DNA of 64,000 nucleotides, from the NCBI GenBank assembly GCA_963576565.1, contig OY755039.1, positions 131,333,140-131,397,139 of the forward strand, given 5' to 3'. Made by a program: the position numbers and the translations under genes. The notes below the pieces were generated by a model that saw nothing but the letters and a program-made list of their open reading frames with translations, was not told where the DNA came from and searched no databases. Below are positions 9,670-20,866 of the stretch, in pieces (positions within the stretch are counted from its first letter, which is position 1; each line of letters begins with the position of its first letter). The stretch is from Aspidapion aeneum. Lineage: Eukaryota > Arthropoda > Insecta > Coleoptera > Brentidae.

Positions 9670-10636
9670 CTATTTTTATGTTTATATCGTAACTAGAGGT
9701 AGTAACCGAAATTTAAAAGCTGCTTTGTTTATTTTACTAAAAACAAATTTTAGAAATAATTTTAAACTGAAAAATTAATTCTAGAAGCTCATATTACTGG
9801 AGTAGAAAAAAATAAAAATAAGTGATCCTAAGAACTAGTTGATTTATCTTTGTATGGATGGAAAATTCAAGTATGACTAACAAAATGGTTTTTTTATACT
9901 AATGTCGTGAAGAATATTTTTGCTAAAGTAGATTGTTGATCCACGAGCTTAAGAGGGCATCAAGGAGACTGAGAACAATGTTCTTTACGCCAGTGGTTCA
10001 AACACGATTTAATAACTTACTGAACAAAAAAGACTTAAAAATGTCTACCTTTTTTAAATACATATAGATATTTTACCAAAATAAGGTGGCTCCTTCAATA
10101 TTAATGATCACACAACCGATACTCTTTGAGCCTTGTTTTAGGTGTTTATTATATTAAGTACCTCGCTTGGTATTAATGTACCGGTTACCCGGAAGTCCTC
10201 CGAAAATGTCGACATAATCAGCATATTTTAGCAAAAGTACGATTTTTCGGCCTCTTTTGGAAACCATAAAAAACCGAAAAATGACTGTACCAAAGAGTAT
10301 TTTTATAATTCAAAACTTTATTACTATATTTTTGATTAAATTTAACCAAAACGATTATATAATTATATTATAAGAAATTGGTAAATTGTTTGGGATTGAA
10401 GTGATAATTTTCGACGCAAATGCGATAGAAATACGTTGTTTTAAAAATCAAAAAATGAGTTCCTTTAATGAGAGAAGTCTTGTTAATTGGTAAAAAATGT
10501 CAAATTGAAACTTAAGTTTCAAAATTCAGAAATTTGAAACAAAAATAAATTAAACTATCCTTGTCAAACACCCGGTATACAGCTATTTCATATATCTTTG
10601 TATACAGGTAGTTCATAAGATTCATTTATGTTTCAG
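9670..10636. other. bark intron, nothing recognised
   Basis: AT-rich sequence up to the acceptor TTTCAG at 10631-10636. No gene, hairpin or bounded repeat seen. Confidence 0.5.
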
Positions 10637-10890
10637 ATCCCAAGGTGACAATAAGAATAATGCCTTTAGCAGATGACTTCGTGACTATTTCTGTCCTCAG
10701 TAGCTTGGCACTTGCTATCCTCTTGATAGTCATAGTGATAGTTTTTTGGTGGAGCAAATCAAAATACAGAAAAGCCCAAAGATTGGAAAGACGAAACAGT
10801 ATTAGACAGAGCTTGCATTCTTTAAGATCTGTTGGGTTGCCGGGCAGTGCATTTAGTGATTCGACCTATAGAAGAAAGGCCGCACAATTG
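10637..10890 (+). CDS. bark: Bark beetle/Anakonda ortholog, exon 4 (transmembrane segment)
   Basis: Two bases complete the codon begun at 6779, then 84 codons run to a complete Leu codon before GTAAGA. After a short stem comes one hydrophobic span, ISVLSSLALAILLIVIVIV followed by FWW, long enough to cross the membrane once. Next is a basic patch (KSKYRKAQRLERRNSIRQ) marking the cytoplasmic side. The order extracellular lectin domain, transmembrane helix, basic stop-transfer and long tail is that of Bark/Anakonda. The following intron is about 4.0 kb. Confidence 0.9.
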
Positions 10891-12561
10891 GTAAGACTAA
10901 GACTGGAATAGAAGTTTAAGTAGGTATAGGTACAGATAGTACTGAAATAACAACCACACAGTAGAGACCAAAATTACATGCGCAGGCGCAAGAAAAACCG
11001 GTCGTTTTGTTGGCGTGTTTACAACTTAGATCAATTCAATTTAAACCTTTACATCACAGTCCTATTTAATAAAATTGTGGGTGAGTCCGAGGCTGATAAC
11101 AACAGATCCTGCTGCAGCCAGAAGAGCATGTAACCATGTAGGAAAGGTAAAATTTAATACTAAAGGCGAAAGAAAGAAATTTACGGGAAGATGTTTTGTT
11201 GTACAGCCGCTCAACTTCCATAAATAAGCTCAAAGCATGCCATTTAAGGTGGTAGCCGACATCATCTTATTAGAAAAATTAAAGAAACCCAGCACTTGGC
11301 CAAAAGGTGTTTCTTAGAACGCTACACAGTAAAGTATTTAAGTACTCGAGTTTCTAACTCTTCCATCGGCATGAAGTCGTTGTATAAGGCAGGATCAGGA
11401 CAAGAATTTAGGGGTTCCATTGTGAGAAAGTTCCTCGGAGTGAAAGACGTAAGATCATTAGGGGTCAGAGTTTTGCTCATAAAGGGGCTGAGAATTGATT
11501 AATCTGTCTATTTGCGTGAAGAGATTAATATAGCTCTTCTAAGGCTAGTATTTGGTTTCCAGTTACCCGATATAAATGTGTTTTTATCGACTGGTTTTGT
11601 TTTAATTAAAAAGCTCATTGTGTTTCCCGATGAAAATACTGTTTTTATATTATAGTTCTTGGTTCTATTCGTCTTATGTTTTCTGAAATCCCATGAACAT
11701 ATGGAATGTTAATAAAACCCAACGGATTATTATTATTTTGAAAATTTGCTACATTTGGTTTGTTTTTAATTTTAGAGATCGTTGAAATACTTACGGCTCT
11801 TAAATACAAACTTCTTGTTTTGTGTGACAGAATGATTAGACTTAGCTACTGTCCCGTGTGTGTAGATTTCCTATATACAGTGAATGTTTCTGTCTATTCG
11901 TTGCCAATCGGAGGTGTTGAATATAAGTGATATTATTTACTGGGCTTTTAAATATAGATTGACCCAAAAGAGGTTTTTTGCAATCTTTTACTGTGAGGAC
12001 TATATAAATAACTAACCTTTAAAATTAATTAATCGTGTACTTTCTTTCTTAGAAATTCTGATAGTTTTGTGATTTTGTACCTTAAAACTCTGTATAATTT
12101 TACTAAAAACTTCCTAGGGTTTAAAGTATACGGTAAATATATTCTCAAGACAAGTTTAGGTCAATTCTATAAATTGCTTTCGTACAGACCTAAAAAATTA
12201 AAGAAAAGTAAACTTTCAGGTCATCCTCCATGTATAATATCTCCAATAGTAAAGCCATCTATGTAGCTTTTCCGGTAAAATTATACACAAGACAAATATT
12301 TAACTTATTTTTTTGAAAAAACTTAACCAAATTTTTGTTTCACCTGTGCATTCTGATCAAATCTTAAAATTAATTCAAAAAACTATAAGAAAATAAATTT
12401 AGTTTCACAATATCTGTACAAATACCTTTGGAATTTAATTTTTATTGCTTCAACTGACTTACTTACAAAAGCAAAAAACTCTTTTTATAGGCCATGTATT
12501 ACAAAAACGGTTTGACAAAAACTTTTAATTCTTTTAATTTTTCTCAAGACGGACAAATTAA
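10891..12561. other. bark intron, nothing firm
   Basis: A 68-codon frame at 11296-11502 and several lysine- or leucine-rich frames show no domain and no splice support. I see no bounded repeat in this part. Confidence 0.45.
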
Positions 12562-13297
12562 AAATACTCTGCCAATATATGGGCCCCTAAGCTCACACTA
12601 GGTACTATAGTTATAGTGTACGTGTGAGCTAATATAACTAAACACTGAAATATATTTTATTCAACTCCACACTAAATTACCTTTTGTTTGATACCACACA
12701 AGCCATGTTTTGACATAAACTCAAATTTTTCAAATCCACCCCTACCCTTAAAAAAACAAAAACTAAAATGTATTTTGTTAAACTCCGGACTCAATTACCT
12801 TTCGTTTGATATCACACACGCCATATTTTCACTTAAACTCTAATTTTTGAAATATACCCCCACCCTTTTTTTAAAATAAATTAAAATGTATTGTGTTTAA
12901 CTCCAGACTCAATTACCTTTCGTTTGATATCACACACGCCATATTTTCACATAAACTCTGAATCTATCCCCTTTTATTTGGTTTGTGTTCGGTGGATTTT
13001 GTTCATTTTTAAATGGGACCATCTCGACCCAAGACCCAGCCTAGGTATCAAATTTCATTGAAATCGGCCAAGTGGTTTTTGAGTTATGCGCGTTGGTCGT
13101 TACAGACAGTCAGACAGACAGACAGACAGACAGACATACATACAGACAGACAGACAGACGGCGCAACAAAAAAGTTTCAAAATCATCTGAAACGCAAAGA
13201 TATATAAAAATTTTTGAAATCGGAGCAACTTTTTTTTTCTCGAAAAAATTAGGATCACCATAGCTCACACTACTATAGTATAGTATATGTGTGAGCT
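12562..13297 (-). repeat. dispersed repeat family B, unit 1 (inverted)
   Basis: Runs from AATACTCTGCCAATATATGG to the hairpin AGCTCACAC...GTGTGAGCT near 13262-13297. Each end of the unit carries such an AGCTCACAC/GTGTGAGCT hairpin. It holds a CAGA microsatellite (about 13104-13160), near-repeated blocks around ATCACACACGCCATATTTTC, and a phrase matching family A (TTTCATTGAAATCGGCCAAG on this strand). It pairs with unit 2 as a giant inverted repeat; a third copy is at 54636-55219. Confidence 0.85.
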
Positions 13298-13498
13298 AAT
13301 ATATACAAATTTCAGCAAATTTAACTGTAAATGATACCTGGTCCGTAAAAATAAAGAACTAAAGTTTTTGAGGGTAAATCAGTCTTATTGGTATAATGAC
13401 AGGTACTATTTTAATCGATTAACACTGTAGGCTGAGAATTGATCATTTAAAATTTACAGAGTAAAGTCTAATTCACAAACAGGTCCTTTATTTATTTT

Positions 13499-14187
13499 AG
13501 CTCACACATATACTATACTATAGTAGTGTGAGCTATGGTGATCCTAAGTTGCTCATATTTCAAAAATTTTTATATATCTTTGCGTTTCAGATGATTTTGA
13601 AACTATTTTGTTGCGCCGTCTGTCTGTCTGTCTGTAACGACCAACGCGCATAACTCAAAAAACGCTTGGCCGATTTTATTGAAATTTGGTACCTGGGATG
13701 GGTCTTGGGTCGAGATGGTCCCATTTAAAAATGAACAAAATCCACCGAACACAAACCAAATAAAAGGGTGGGGGTAGATTTAAAAAATTAGAGTTTATGT
13801 GTAAATATGGCGTGTGTGATATCAAACGAAAGGTAATTGAGTCTGGAGTTAAACAAAATACATTTTAATTTATTTTAAAAAAAGAGTGGGGGTATATTTC
13901 AAAAATTAGAGTTTAAGTGAAAGTATGGCGTGTGTGATATCAAACAAAAGGTAATTGAGTCCGGAGTTTAACAAAATACATTTTAGTTTTTGTTTTTTTT
14001 AAGGGTGGGGGTGGATTTCAAAAATTTGAGTTTAAGTCAAAATATGGCTTGTGTGGTATCAAACAAAAGGTAATTTAGTCTGGAGTTGAATAAAATATAT
14101 TTCAGTTTTTAGTTATATTAGCTCACACGTACACTATAACTATAGTAACTAGTGTGAGCTTAGGGGCCCATATATTGGCAGAGTATT
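13499..14187 (+). repeat. dispersed repeat family B, unit 2
   Basis: Near reverse complement of unit 1, separated from it by about 200 bases of unrelated sequence. Starts with the AGCTCACACATATACTATAC hairpin, passes a CTGT microsatellite near 13618 and ends GGCCCATATATTGGCAGAG. Together the two units would form a stem of roughly 700 base pairs in intron 4 of bark. Confidence 0.85.
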
Positions 14188-14871
14188 TAGTGGTGAAACA
14201 ATGCTTTATTGAAAGATCAGCTATCATCTTCCAATGTAGAATTGTGAAAATAATGCCTGGCACTAGAACTGCGTGGCAGTGATTAGGCGTTCAGCAACAT
14301 ATACATAATATTCCAATACCCACAGTAACTGCCCCTTCATGATGAGGGCCTTAGGGTCTTTAAGCAAGTCTTAAAGCAAGACCTGATTGGTTGCTTTCAA
14401 AACATATGCATATTATTTCCATATAGTACGTATTATTGCAATACCTACGGTACCTTACAATGCAGAATGCAAACATATTTGAAATAGCAATATCAATGGG
14501 TATAAGTGTATCCTTTTTGCGGTCCTTAAGATAAAATATTCTGATTGGTTATACTTTTACGCATGAATATTATTTTATTCTTGTATTCGTTACGTCAAAT
14601 CATCGGCGTACAATTGACAAAAACTCTATCTATGTAAATTTGGTATCGGTGCATTTTTCGTACCTTTATTTCTGAATGTTTGCATTAAACGCCAACCATT
14701 GTGTAAATAGGTAACAAGGAGTATTGGAATATTACGTATATGTTCAGCAATAGGTAGTTATAACAACCGACATTTTGACTTTAGTACAAAACTCAGTGTC
14801 TAACATGATCGCTTAAGTATTTATTGGAAATTTTTCTCATGCAAACACACTAAGGTTTTATTTTTTTACAG
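14188..14871. other. bark intron, nothing recognised
   Basis: No gene or bounded repeat seen up to the acceptor TTTTTTTACAG at 14861-14871. Confidence 0.5.
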
Positions 14872-15696
14872 AGCACAAGATCAAACGACACTCTAACAAA
14901 AGGAAGCGATTACAAAAAAATTTTAAGCAATGGCTCCATAGACTCAATGGAAAAATCTTACAATTCTTCTATAGAAGATACTCAATCATATGATGCCTAT
15001 GACCCTAGAAATCCCAATCCAAGTTCATTTGCTTATAACTCTACTTTGGAATATCAAAAGTCACTGTCCAAGTTTGATACACAATATGCAAAACCAGCAA
15101 GTAATGATTACTTAGCATACAAAAATGAAGGCTTTAAAGATAACTCAACGTTTGCTGGATCTTCAGTCTATCAATCTAGAGCTGAAAGTGTTCAGAATTT
15201 AGTTCAGGATGATAATGTTAACGATGAGACGCCAATAATTCATTCACATGCTGCAAATATTTATAATCCAAATCACGATTATTACAATACTGACACTTTG
15301 CCTTTGAGAGAAGATACTCCAACTAAAATTGCTGGCATAAAGAGGTCTAACGGATTAATACAAGAATTGCAAAAAAAGTTCCCAAAAGTAGATAAACCAC
15401 CTACTCCGCCTAGAAAATATTCACCTATGTATTCTGACCAACTGCAAAATATTCACTACACTCCTGATTATAATATAGTTGGGTTAGCTCATGCAGATAA
15501 CCCCCGCGAAAAAGCTAAATCCACGGTGTTTGATGAAGCAGGCTATGCTGAACCTAAGCCAAAATATTCAAGGGCAAAAAGTGAGGTTTTGCTAGAAACA
15601 AATTTTGACTATATTCCACAAGCAGACGATGTTTTTATCCATCCTATATGTGACCGTGGACGAAGTAAAAGTCAACCTTTAGAGACTGCTATGTAA
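14872..15696 (+). CDS. bark: Bark beetle/Anakonda ortholog, last coding exon (cytoplasmic tail)
   Basis: 274 codons and a TAA stop follow a TTTACAG acceptor. The tail is rich in Ser, Asn, Tyr and Pro and has no globular domain. A proline-arginine stretch, VDKPPTPPRKYSP (about residues 183-195 of this exon), looks like an SH3-type ligand. The basic serine motifs SRAKSEV and RGRSKSQP are possible kinase sites. The last residues PLETAM end in Thr-Ala-Met, which would fit a class I PDZ ligand (Thr at -2, hydrophobic last residue). That is inference, though tail-mediated scaffolding would suit a tricellular-junction protein. Confidence 0.92.
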   Translation, partial: STRSNDTLTKGSDYKKILSNGSIDSMEKSYNSSIEDTQSYDAYDPRNPNPSSFAYNSTLEYQKSLSKFDTQYAKPASNDYLAYKNEGFKDNSTFAGSSVYQSRAESVQNLVQDDNVNDETPIIHSHAANIYNPNHDYYNTDTLPLREDTPTKIAGIKRSNGLIQELQKKFPKVDKPPTPPRKYSPMYSDQLQNIHYTPDYNIVGLAHADNPREKAKSTVFDEAGYAEPKPKYSRAKSEVLLETNFDYIPQADDVFIHPICDRGRSKSQPLETAM

Positions 15697-16020
15697 ATAA
15701 TAAAATTAAATGTTTTAATAGCAAAGATGCCTATTTCTTAAACAATTTTAAAACTAAGAATCTTTAAAATTACATTAGGTACATAAATTTTATAAAGTTG
15801 TTAAATTAATTGTTTGACTGATTTTTTTGTCCAACTGCCTCACTTTTTAAAAGTGACAAGTACTTTTGTGATACTAGTTAGATTATTGCAAGTTTTTCCT
15901 TCTTGTAATTACTTAAGTTTTTTTGCTGTAAGATAATTTATCAAAATAAGAACTATGTTCTGTCCAGTTTTATACTTTTTTAGCTATTAATAAAGTAGAA
16001 CTTTTATGTATTTTTTTGCT
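15697..16020 (+). terminator. bark: bark 3' untranslated region with AATAAA poly(A) signal
   Basis: An AT-rich 3' UTR follows the stop. A canonical AATAAA lies at 15989-15994 with T-rich sequence after it, placing cleavage around 16010-16020. An earlier AATAAA-like run right after the stop (15697-15706) is less likely to be used. Confidence 0.6.
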
Positions 16021-16530
16021 TTGATTTTGGTTATGCAGATTTAGTGTGGAAATAATAATATAGGTCGTTGCATTTTCAATGTAAATAAATTGTTTGGTAA
16101 CCCCCCCCCCCCCCCTAGAGCATTACGTAATTTAAGGGTAGGCCCTAAGGATTTGCGGATCCATATTTATTCAAAGTTTGTCTTATTATAATCACTCAAA
16201 TAAATACTCATGGCCACATAATTTATAGTGTATTTTTTCGCAAGGAGTTCAAAAATCAAATAAATATATAAAAACTAGTAACTTGAGTTACTGGGTTTTA
16301 TAAATTTTGGGCAGTATGCATGACAGACTAGTGCCTCCCTTGAAAATTATTGCTACATAAAAACTGCCATAAAAGTGGCAGGCGCTACTGTAATCATAAT
16401 GACCAGTTTGGGATTTTCAAGAATATGTGCAAAAATTGACACTTTAGAAAACTCAATATTAACTTTAAAAAGTTTTCCGGAAATTTGGACTCTGGACATT
16501 TCGACCTTTTAAATCCAATAATAGAAGACA
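16021..16530. other. intergenic spacer with a C15 run
   Basis: An uninterrupted run of 15 C at 16101-16115 is the only striking feature. The left end of the following retroelement could lie in this stretch but shows no clear boundary. Confidence 0.5.
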
Positions 16531-18905
16531 AAGAAATAGACAAAACTATAAACCAAACCAACCAAAGTTTAAAAATGAAAATGGCCTTAAAGTTCACCAA
16601 ACAAAAATGCACAATTATTTATCACAAAAAAGCTTAAATGAAAGCAATTCTGTACAAAATTCACTAATTGCAGCTAGCATTCAGAGTAATCCTTTACATC
16701 AAAATTCAGATTCAAATTGCAACTTATGTGGAAAACTTTTTAAAAATAAGAGAGGTTTAAAACAACACTTTTCTATTAAACATAAAAACGATTCTATTAG
16801 TGATTTAAATAAAGATACTTTGGACTCTACAGAAATAAATTCAATTTTAAGTTATTCAAAATCTTCTGTCCCAGTTGTTAAAAGAATCCTAAAAGGTGCA
16901 CGTCCTTTAATAGCGGAAGAACTTACGTCATTATTAAAATGTTGTACATCCGAAAATAATCTTAAGCCTTGGCTTCATTTATTGTTTTTTTCGTATTTTG
17001 TACTTAAAGTCCCAGAAAAAAAAGAAATAAAAAAAAGAAAATCCTTATCCACTCTTATGAAGGAAAATTTAAAGAAATGGATGGAAGATCATGTATAGAA
17101 TCCTTTAATATTTCTTCAACTATAAAGAAAAATCTAATTAAGCATAACGATAGGCACTTATCAAAGAAAATAGAAGGAAAAATTTCAGAAGGGGATATCA
17201 GAGGGGCTATTCGCTTGATTTCTTCACAGGATACACTTGCACCAAAAAATGCAGAAACTCTTAAAAAACTTCAGGAAAAACATCCAAAACATGAAAAGGT
17301 TCAAAATTTTGCTTTTTTCGAAAATTGTAATTGTAGTTTAGATTTTTTATCAGAAACGAATATAAAAATGTCAATTTTTTTTTAAACCAGGTTCAGCAGG
17401 TGGTTTAGACGCTTTAAGACCTCAACATCTAAAAGATTTAATAAACGAAAACCTCGGATCTTTTTCTCAAATCTTTTATCAACCATTTCGTCCTTTATCC
17501 ATAATGTTCTTCAAGGTTTAGTTCCTGAAAAAGTTGTTCCCATTTTCTTTGGAGCTTCACTTTATGCATTCAATAGGTTTATGTTTTCAAAGATTAATAG
17601 CAAAAATTATATGTTCTTCAATTTATGACTCTCTTGGCAATTTTTTTCGCCCAAATCAATTTGCTACGAAAAGTGGATGTGAAATAATAACCCATGCATT
17701 TCGTCGTTACCTTGCTTTTCCACATAATAACAATAAAATAGTCTTGAAAATCGATTTTGAAAATGCCTTTAATATGGTTAATCGTGAAACTTGACTAAAA
17801 AGAGTTGCAGAACATGTACCACAATTCAAAAATTAAAAAAAATTAACTTTGAAAACATCAACTTACTTGGCTGCCCTGCCAAAAAAGTTTTTGATGTAAA
17901 ACTTGAAATATTTTCGAAATTTACTAAAAGTCTTGTTCAAATTAATTCACATACCTTTTAAAACATTCATTTGCTACCCCCAGAATTACTTATATTTTAC
18001 GCTGTGCTCCTTGTTGGAGAGTTTCTAATTCTTTAGAAAGCTTCGATGCTCTTTCAAAAACATATTTGGAATCTATTACAAATTGTTGTTTAAACGAAGA
18101 CGCTTGGTCTCTTTCTACTCTACCAATAAAACTAGGAGGTTTGGGAATCAGGAATTCATCCGCACTATGTTTTTCTGCTTTTCTTGGATCGATTTCTGAT
18201 GTTAAATCTTTCCTACCTTCGATTTTACCACCAAATATCCATTCTTTTCACGATTCAGCCTTCAATGAAGCTTTTGATTCTTTTAAAAACCTAACCAAAA
18301 TTTCAGACCTTTCAAAATTAAAATCTCAAAAAGATTTTGGTTTGAGTATGTGTAAGATTTTTGTTGAAAATATTATTACAAATTCAAAATCTCTTGTGGA
18401 TAAAGCAAGACTTTTGGCACTCCAGCAACCGGAAAGTAGCGCTTTTAGTGCCTTACCTTCTTCTACTTTAGGGAACTTATTAGACGATGCATCCTTCCGT
18501 GTTTCCGTCGCTCTGCGTGTTGGTCAGCCTGTGTGGGAGCAGTGTTGCCAGAACTTTTTTGTTTTGCGTACTAGATTACTGTTGAAAAAAGTACTAGAAT
18601 TTCATAAAAATGTACTAAATTTTAATATACACGTGTTTAAATAAATTATAAAGAATAAAACGGTTTCCATGTTCAAAAAAAAACAAAATAACAAAAATAA
18701 AAATTATAGGAACATTATCATTTATTCGTCGAAAAGCACATAACTAATAAACACAACATACTAAACAAATAAAATAAACACCTTGGAATATTATTACCTA
18801 AACAGTAAAAAGGCTGACCCGATCTATCTTAATAAAAAATAAATGTTTTTAGTTTTACATTTTATTTGTAAATTATTTTTTTCTTAAAAGAGATTTCGAA
18901 GGTTC

Positions 18906-19130
18906 CTACTTCCAACTATTGTTGTCTAAGTTTTCTTTACAATGCAAAATATCGTTAATCGTTTCAATTTCAAGCCTGTTTCGTAGCTTGGTTTTCAACA
19001 AATTAACATTTGAAAACTTTCTTTCAGCGGCAGCTGAGAGTGAGGTAACGCGATTAATCCTGAAATAAAATATTTTAAAGAAGGAAACATTTTGGTAGCC
19101 AGTTCGTTCTTGAGGTAAACTTTTGACCAA
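18906..19130 (-). pseudogene. hAT transposase C-terminal dimerisation domain (remnant)
   Basis: The minus-strand frame reads TSLSAAAERKFSNVNLLKTK then LRNRLEIETINDILHCKENL. This is the hATC dimerisation signature (Ala-Glu-Arg-x-Phe-Ser, then Lys-x-x-Leu-Arg-x-x-Leu). Only this C-terminal part of the usual 600-plus residue transposase survives within the element. Confidence 0.88.
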
Positions 19131-19342
19131 AAAGTTTCAACTGTTGAATTATCAATATCTTTTAGCTCGGAAAGATCAGATAACAGCCGCCATTCAGTGT
19201 TTAATCGTTGTTGTTTTCTTGTATTAAGTATGGAAAATACTTTTCCGCTTCAACTACGATGCTTGGCACATCCCCCGATAATGCTACATGCGGATCTAGT
19301 GCCAAGCTATCGAATATATGTTATTTTTTCGATGGCAATAGG

Positions 19343-19530
19343 CAGTGGCGTATATAAGTGGGGGGGCCTGGGGGGCCCGGGCCCCCCCGAAGCTAAGATT
19401 TTTTTAGATATTTTCCACATATTTCATGAATACAAACATAAAATAACATAAAATATGGCCTTATGAGGTCTTGGGCCCTCCCCGAAACTGTCTCGGCCCC
19501 CCCCGAAACTTTTTTCTATATACGCCACTG
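19343..19530. mobile_element. 188 bp G-rich hAT MITE, copy 2
   Basis: Starts CAGTGGCGTATATA and ends TATATACGCCACTG. GCAATAGG is duplicated exactly on both sides (19335-19342, 19531-19538). The GGGGGGCCCGGGCCCCC core is shared with the copies at 7633 and 42193. It is nested in the hAT element above and so is younger. Confidence 0.95.
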
Positions 19531-19825
19531 GCAATAGGTATATATTCAAATAATTCAATATAACAGAAGCTGAATGACCAAGATATTGGATTATATTTTG
19601 TACCATAAAGTAAAAAAAAATTCCAGATCAATATATAACTTGAAAATTTGTTTTTTGGGATATTAAATAAAAAGTACTAGGTTTTTGCTTAAACGTACTA
19701 GCGTACGGAAAATATCAAAAAAGTACTAGATCTAGTATAATTGTACTAGACTGGCAACACTGTGTGTGAGCCACACGTCTGCATTTACAACGAAACAGTT
19801 GATAAATTTGGGCTTCATGCCTTAA

Positions 19826-20866
19826 AGGAGAGTTTACACATGCATGGATTTGCTGACGCCAATAAAAACTGGCGCGCCAGTAAGTTAAATTTGCAAGTGT
19901 AAACACCGACTTGCACACAAGTTATTTTTTTGCATGTATGTATCAAAAAAGTCTGCAGCCGACTGAATTTGCTGGCGCCAGTGGTGACGCATGCGCGCTG
20001 ATCGCTGAAAAGGAAAATTTTTATGTGTAAACAAGTGCTTGCACGTCGGCTCGCCAGTTTTAAGTTCATTATTTTACATTATTTTTTATTTTCATTGTGT
20101 TTGAGCTTAGAAATTTTGTTTATTTTTGTTTTTATAGCTTAATATGGCTAAAAAAAGTGGTCAGCAGAACTGACCATACAGTTTCTTGAAGGCTATGAAT
20201 GTTTTCCTTGTTTATGGGATGTACACAGAAGTTCGTATAAAAACAAAGATAGTCGAGATAATGCTTCCCAAAAAATTAGTAAAATAATGACTATTGAAGG
20301 CTTTGAAGTTGCAGAAGTAAAAGCAAAAATATGATCCATAAGAAAACATATGCTTTGGAATTGACAAAAATTTAAAAAAGCCAACGTTCCGGAGCCGGTG
20401 CAAATGAAGTATACACCCCAAAAGTACCATGGTTTAAAGTAGCAGACCGAGTTTTAAAGAATGTTGTTTAAATAAGAGAAACTCTAGAAGAATATCAAAA
20501 TGTTGCTTTGTCATTCAAAGATGGTTTTTATAGCTCGCAGGATCTTCTGCTGCAAGTTCTCCTAAAAGTTTTTCGGAAGCACCCAAAGTAGATCGACTAG
20601 CAATCCATGCTTTAACCCATGCAGATACGGCCTTTTCGTTGTTCCTTTTCCTGAATCTCTTTTTTTTTTCAATAAAAGTTTAGCGACTATTTTGCAGGCT
20701 TCCGAGAGTTCAGCCGACATATCGCGTATCGTGTACACTTTAAAAATGAAACTGGCGTGCCAGTCTTTTTAATTTTCGCACAATAGTGTAAACCTTTACT
20801 GGCGTGCCAATAGAACTGGCGCGAACACTGGCGCCACTAAATTCATGCATGTGTAAACCCACTATT
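19826..20866 (+). mobile_element. 1041 bp DNA transposon with TTTACACATGCATG termini
   Basis: Left end AGGAGAGTTTACACATGCAT and right end CATGCATGTGTAAACCCACT then ATT are inverted repeats. ATGCCTTAA is duplicated on both sides (19817-19825, 20867-20875). Removing the element restores the retroelement codons FGLHALSC. Repeated GGCGCGCCAGT-like words mark both subterminal regions. A MADF-like coding relic lies inside. The superfamily is open: a MADF/Myb-like protein would suit PIF/Harbinger, but the 8-9 base duplication would not. Confidence 0.88.
20144..20510 (+). pseudogene. MADF-like protein remnant inside the transposon
   Basis: Starting at ATG 20144 and using shifted frames, the peptide reads TIQFLEGYECFPCLWDVHRS, then SYKNKDSRDNASQKISKIM and EGFEVAEVKAKI. 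The pattern (hydrophobic helix, Pro-x-Leu-Trp, Tyr-Lys-x-Lys-x-x-Arg, then Val-x-x-x-Lys-x-Lys) matches the MADF DNA-binding domain found in insect regulators and in accessory proteins of some transposons. Stops and shifts show it is broken. Confidence 0.6.

Larger units (their letters stand above)
18540..19762 (-). mobile_element. hAT transposon, 1223 bp, CAGTGTTGCCAG termini
   Basis: Termini CAGTGTTGCCAG and CTGGCAACACTG face each other. The flanks TGTGGGAG (18532-18539) and TGTGTGAG (19763-19770) are 8-bp duplications with one mismatch. Removing the element restores the retroelement frame across the site. It encodes a hAT transposase tail on the minus strand and itself contains a 188 bp hAT MITE at 19343-19530. 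Confidence 0.93.

Noticed and set aside
13013..13263. Frames with TDRQTDRQTD repeats
   Set aside because: Translation of the CAGA microsatellite in repeat family B.
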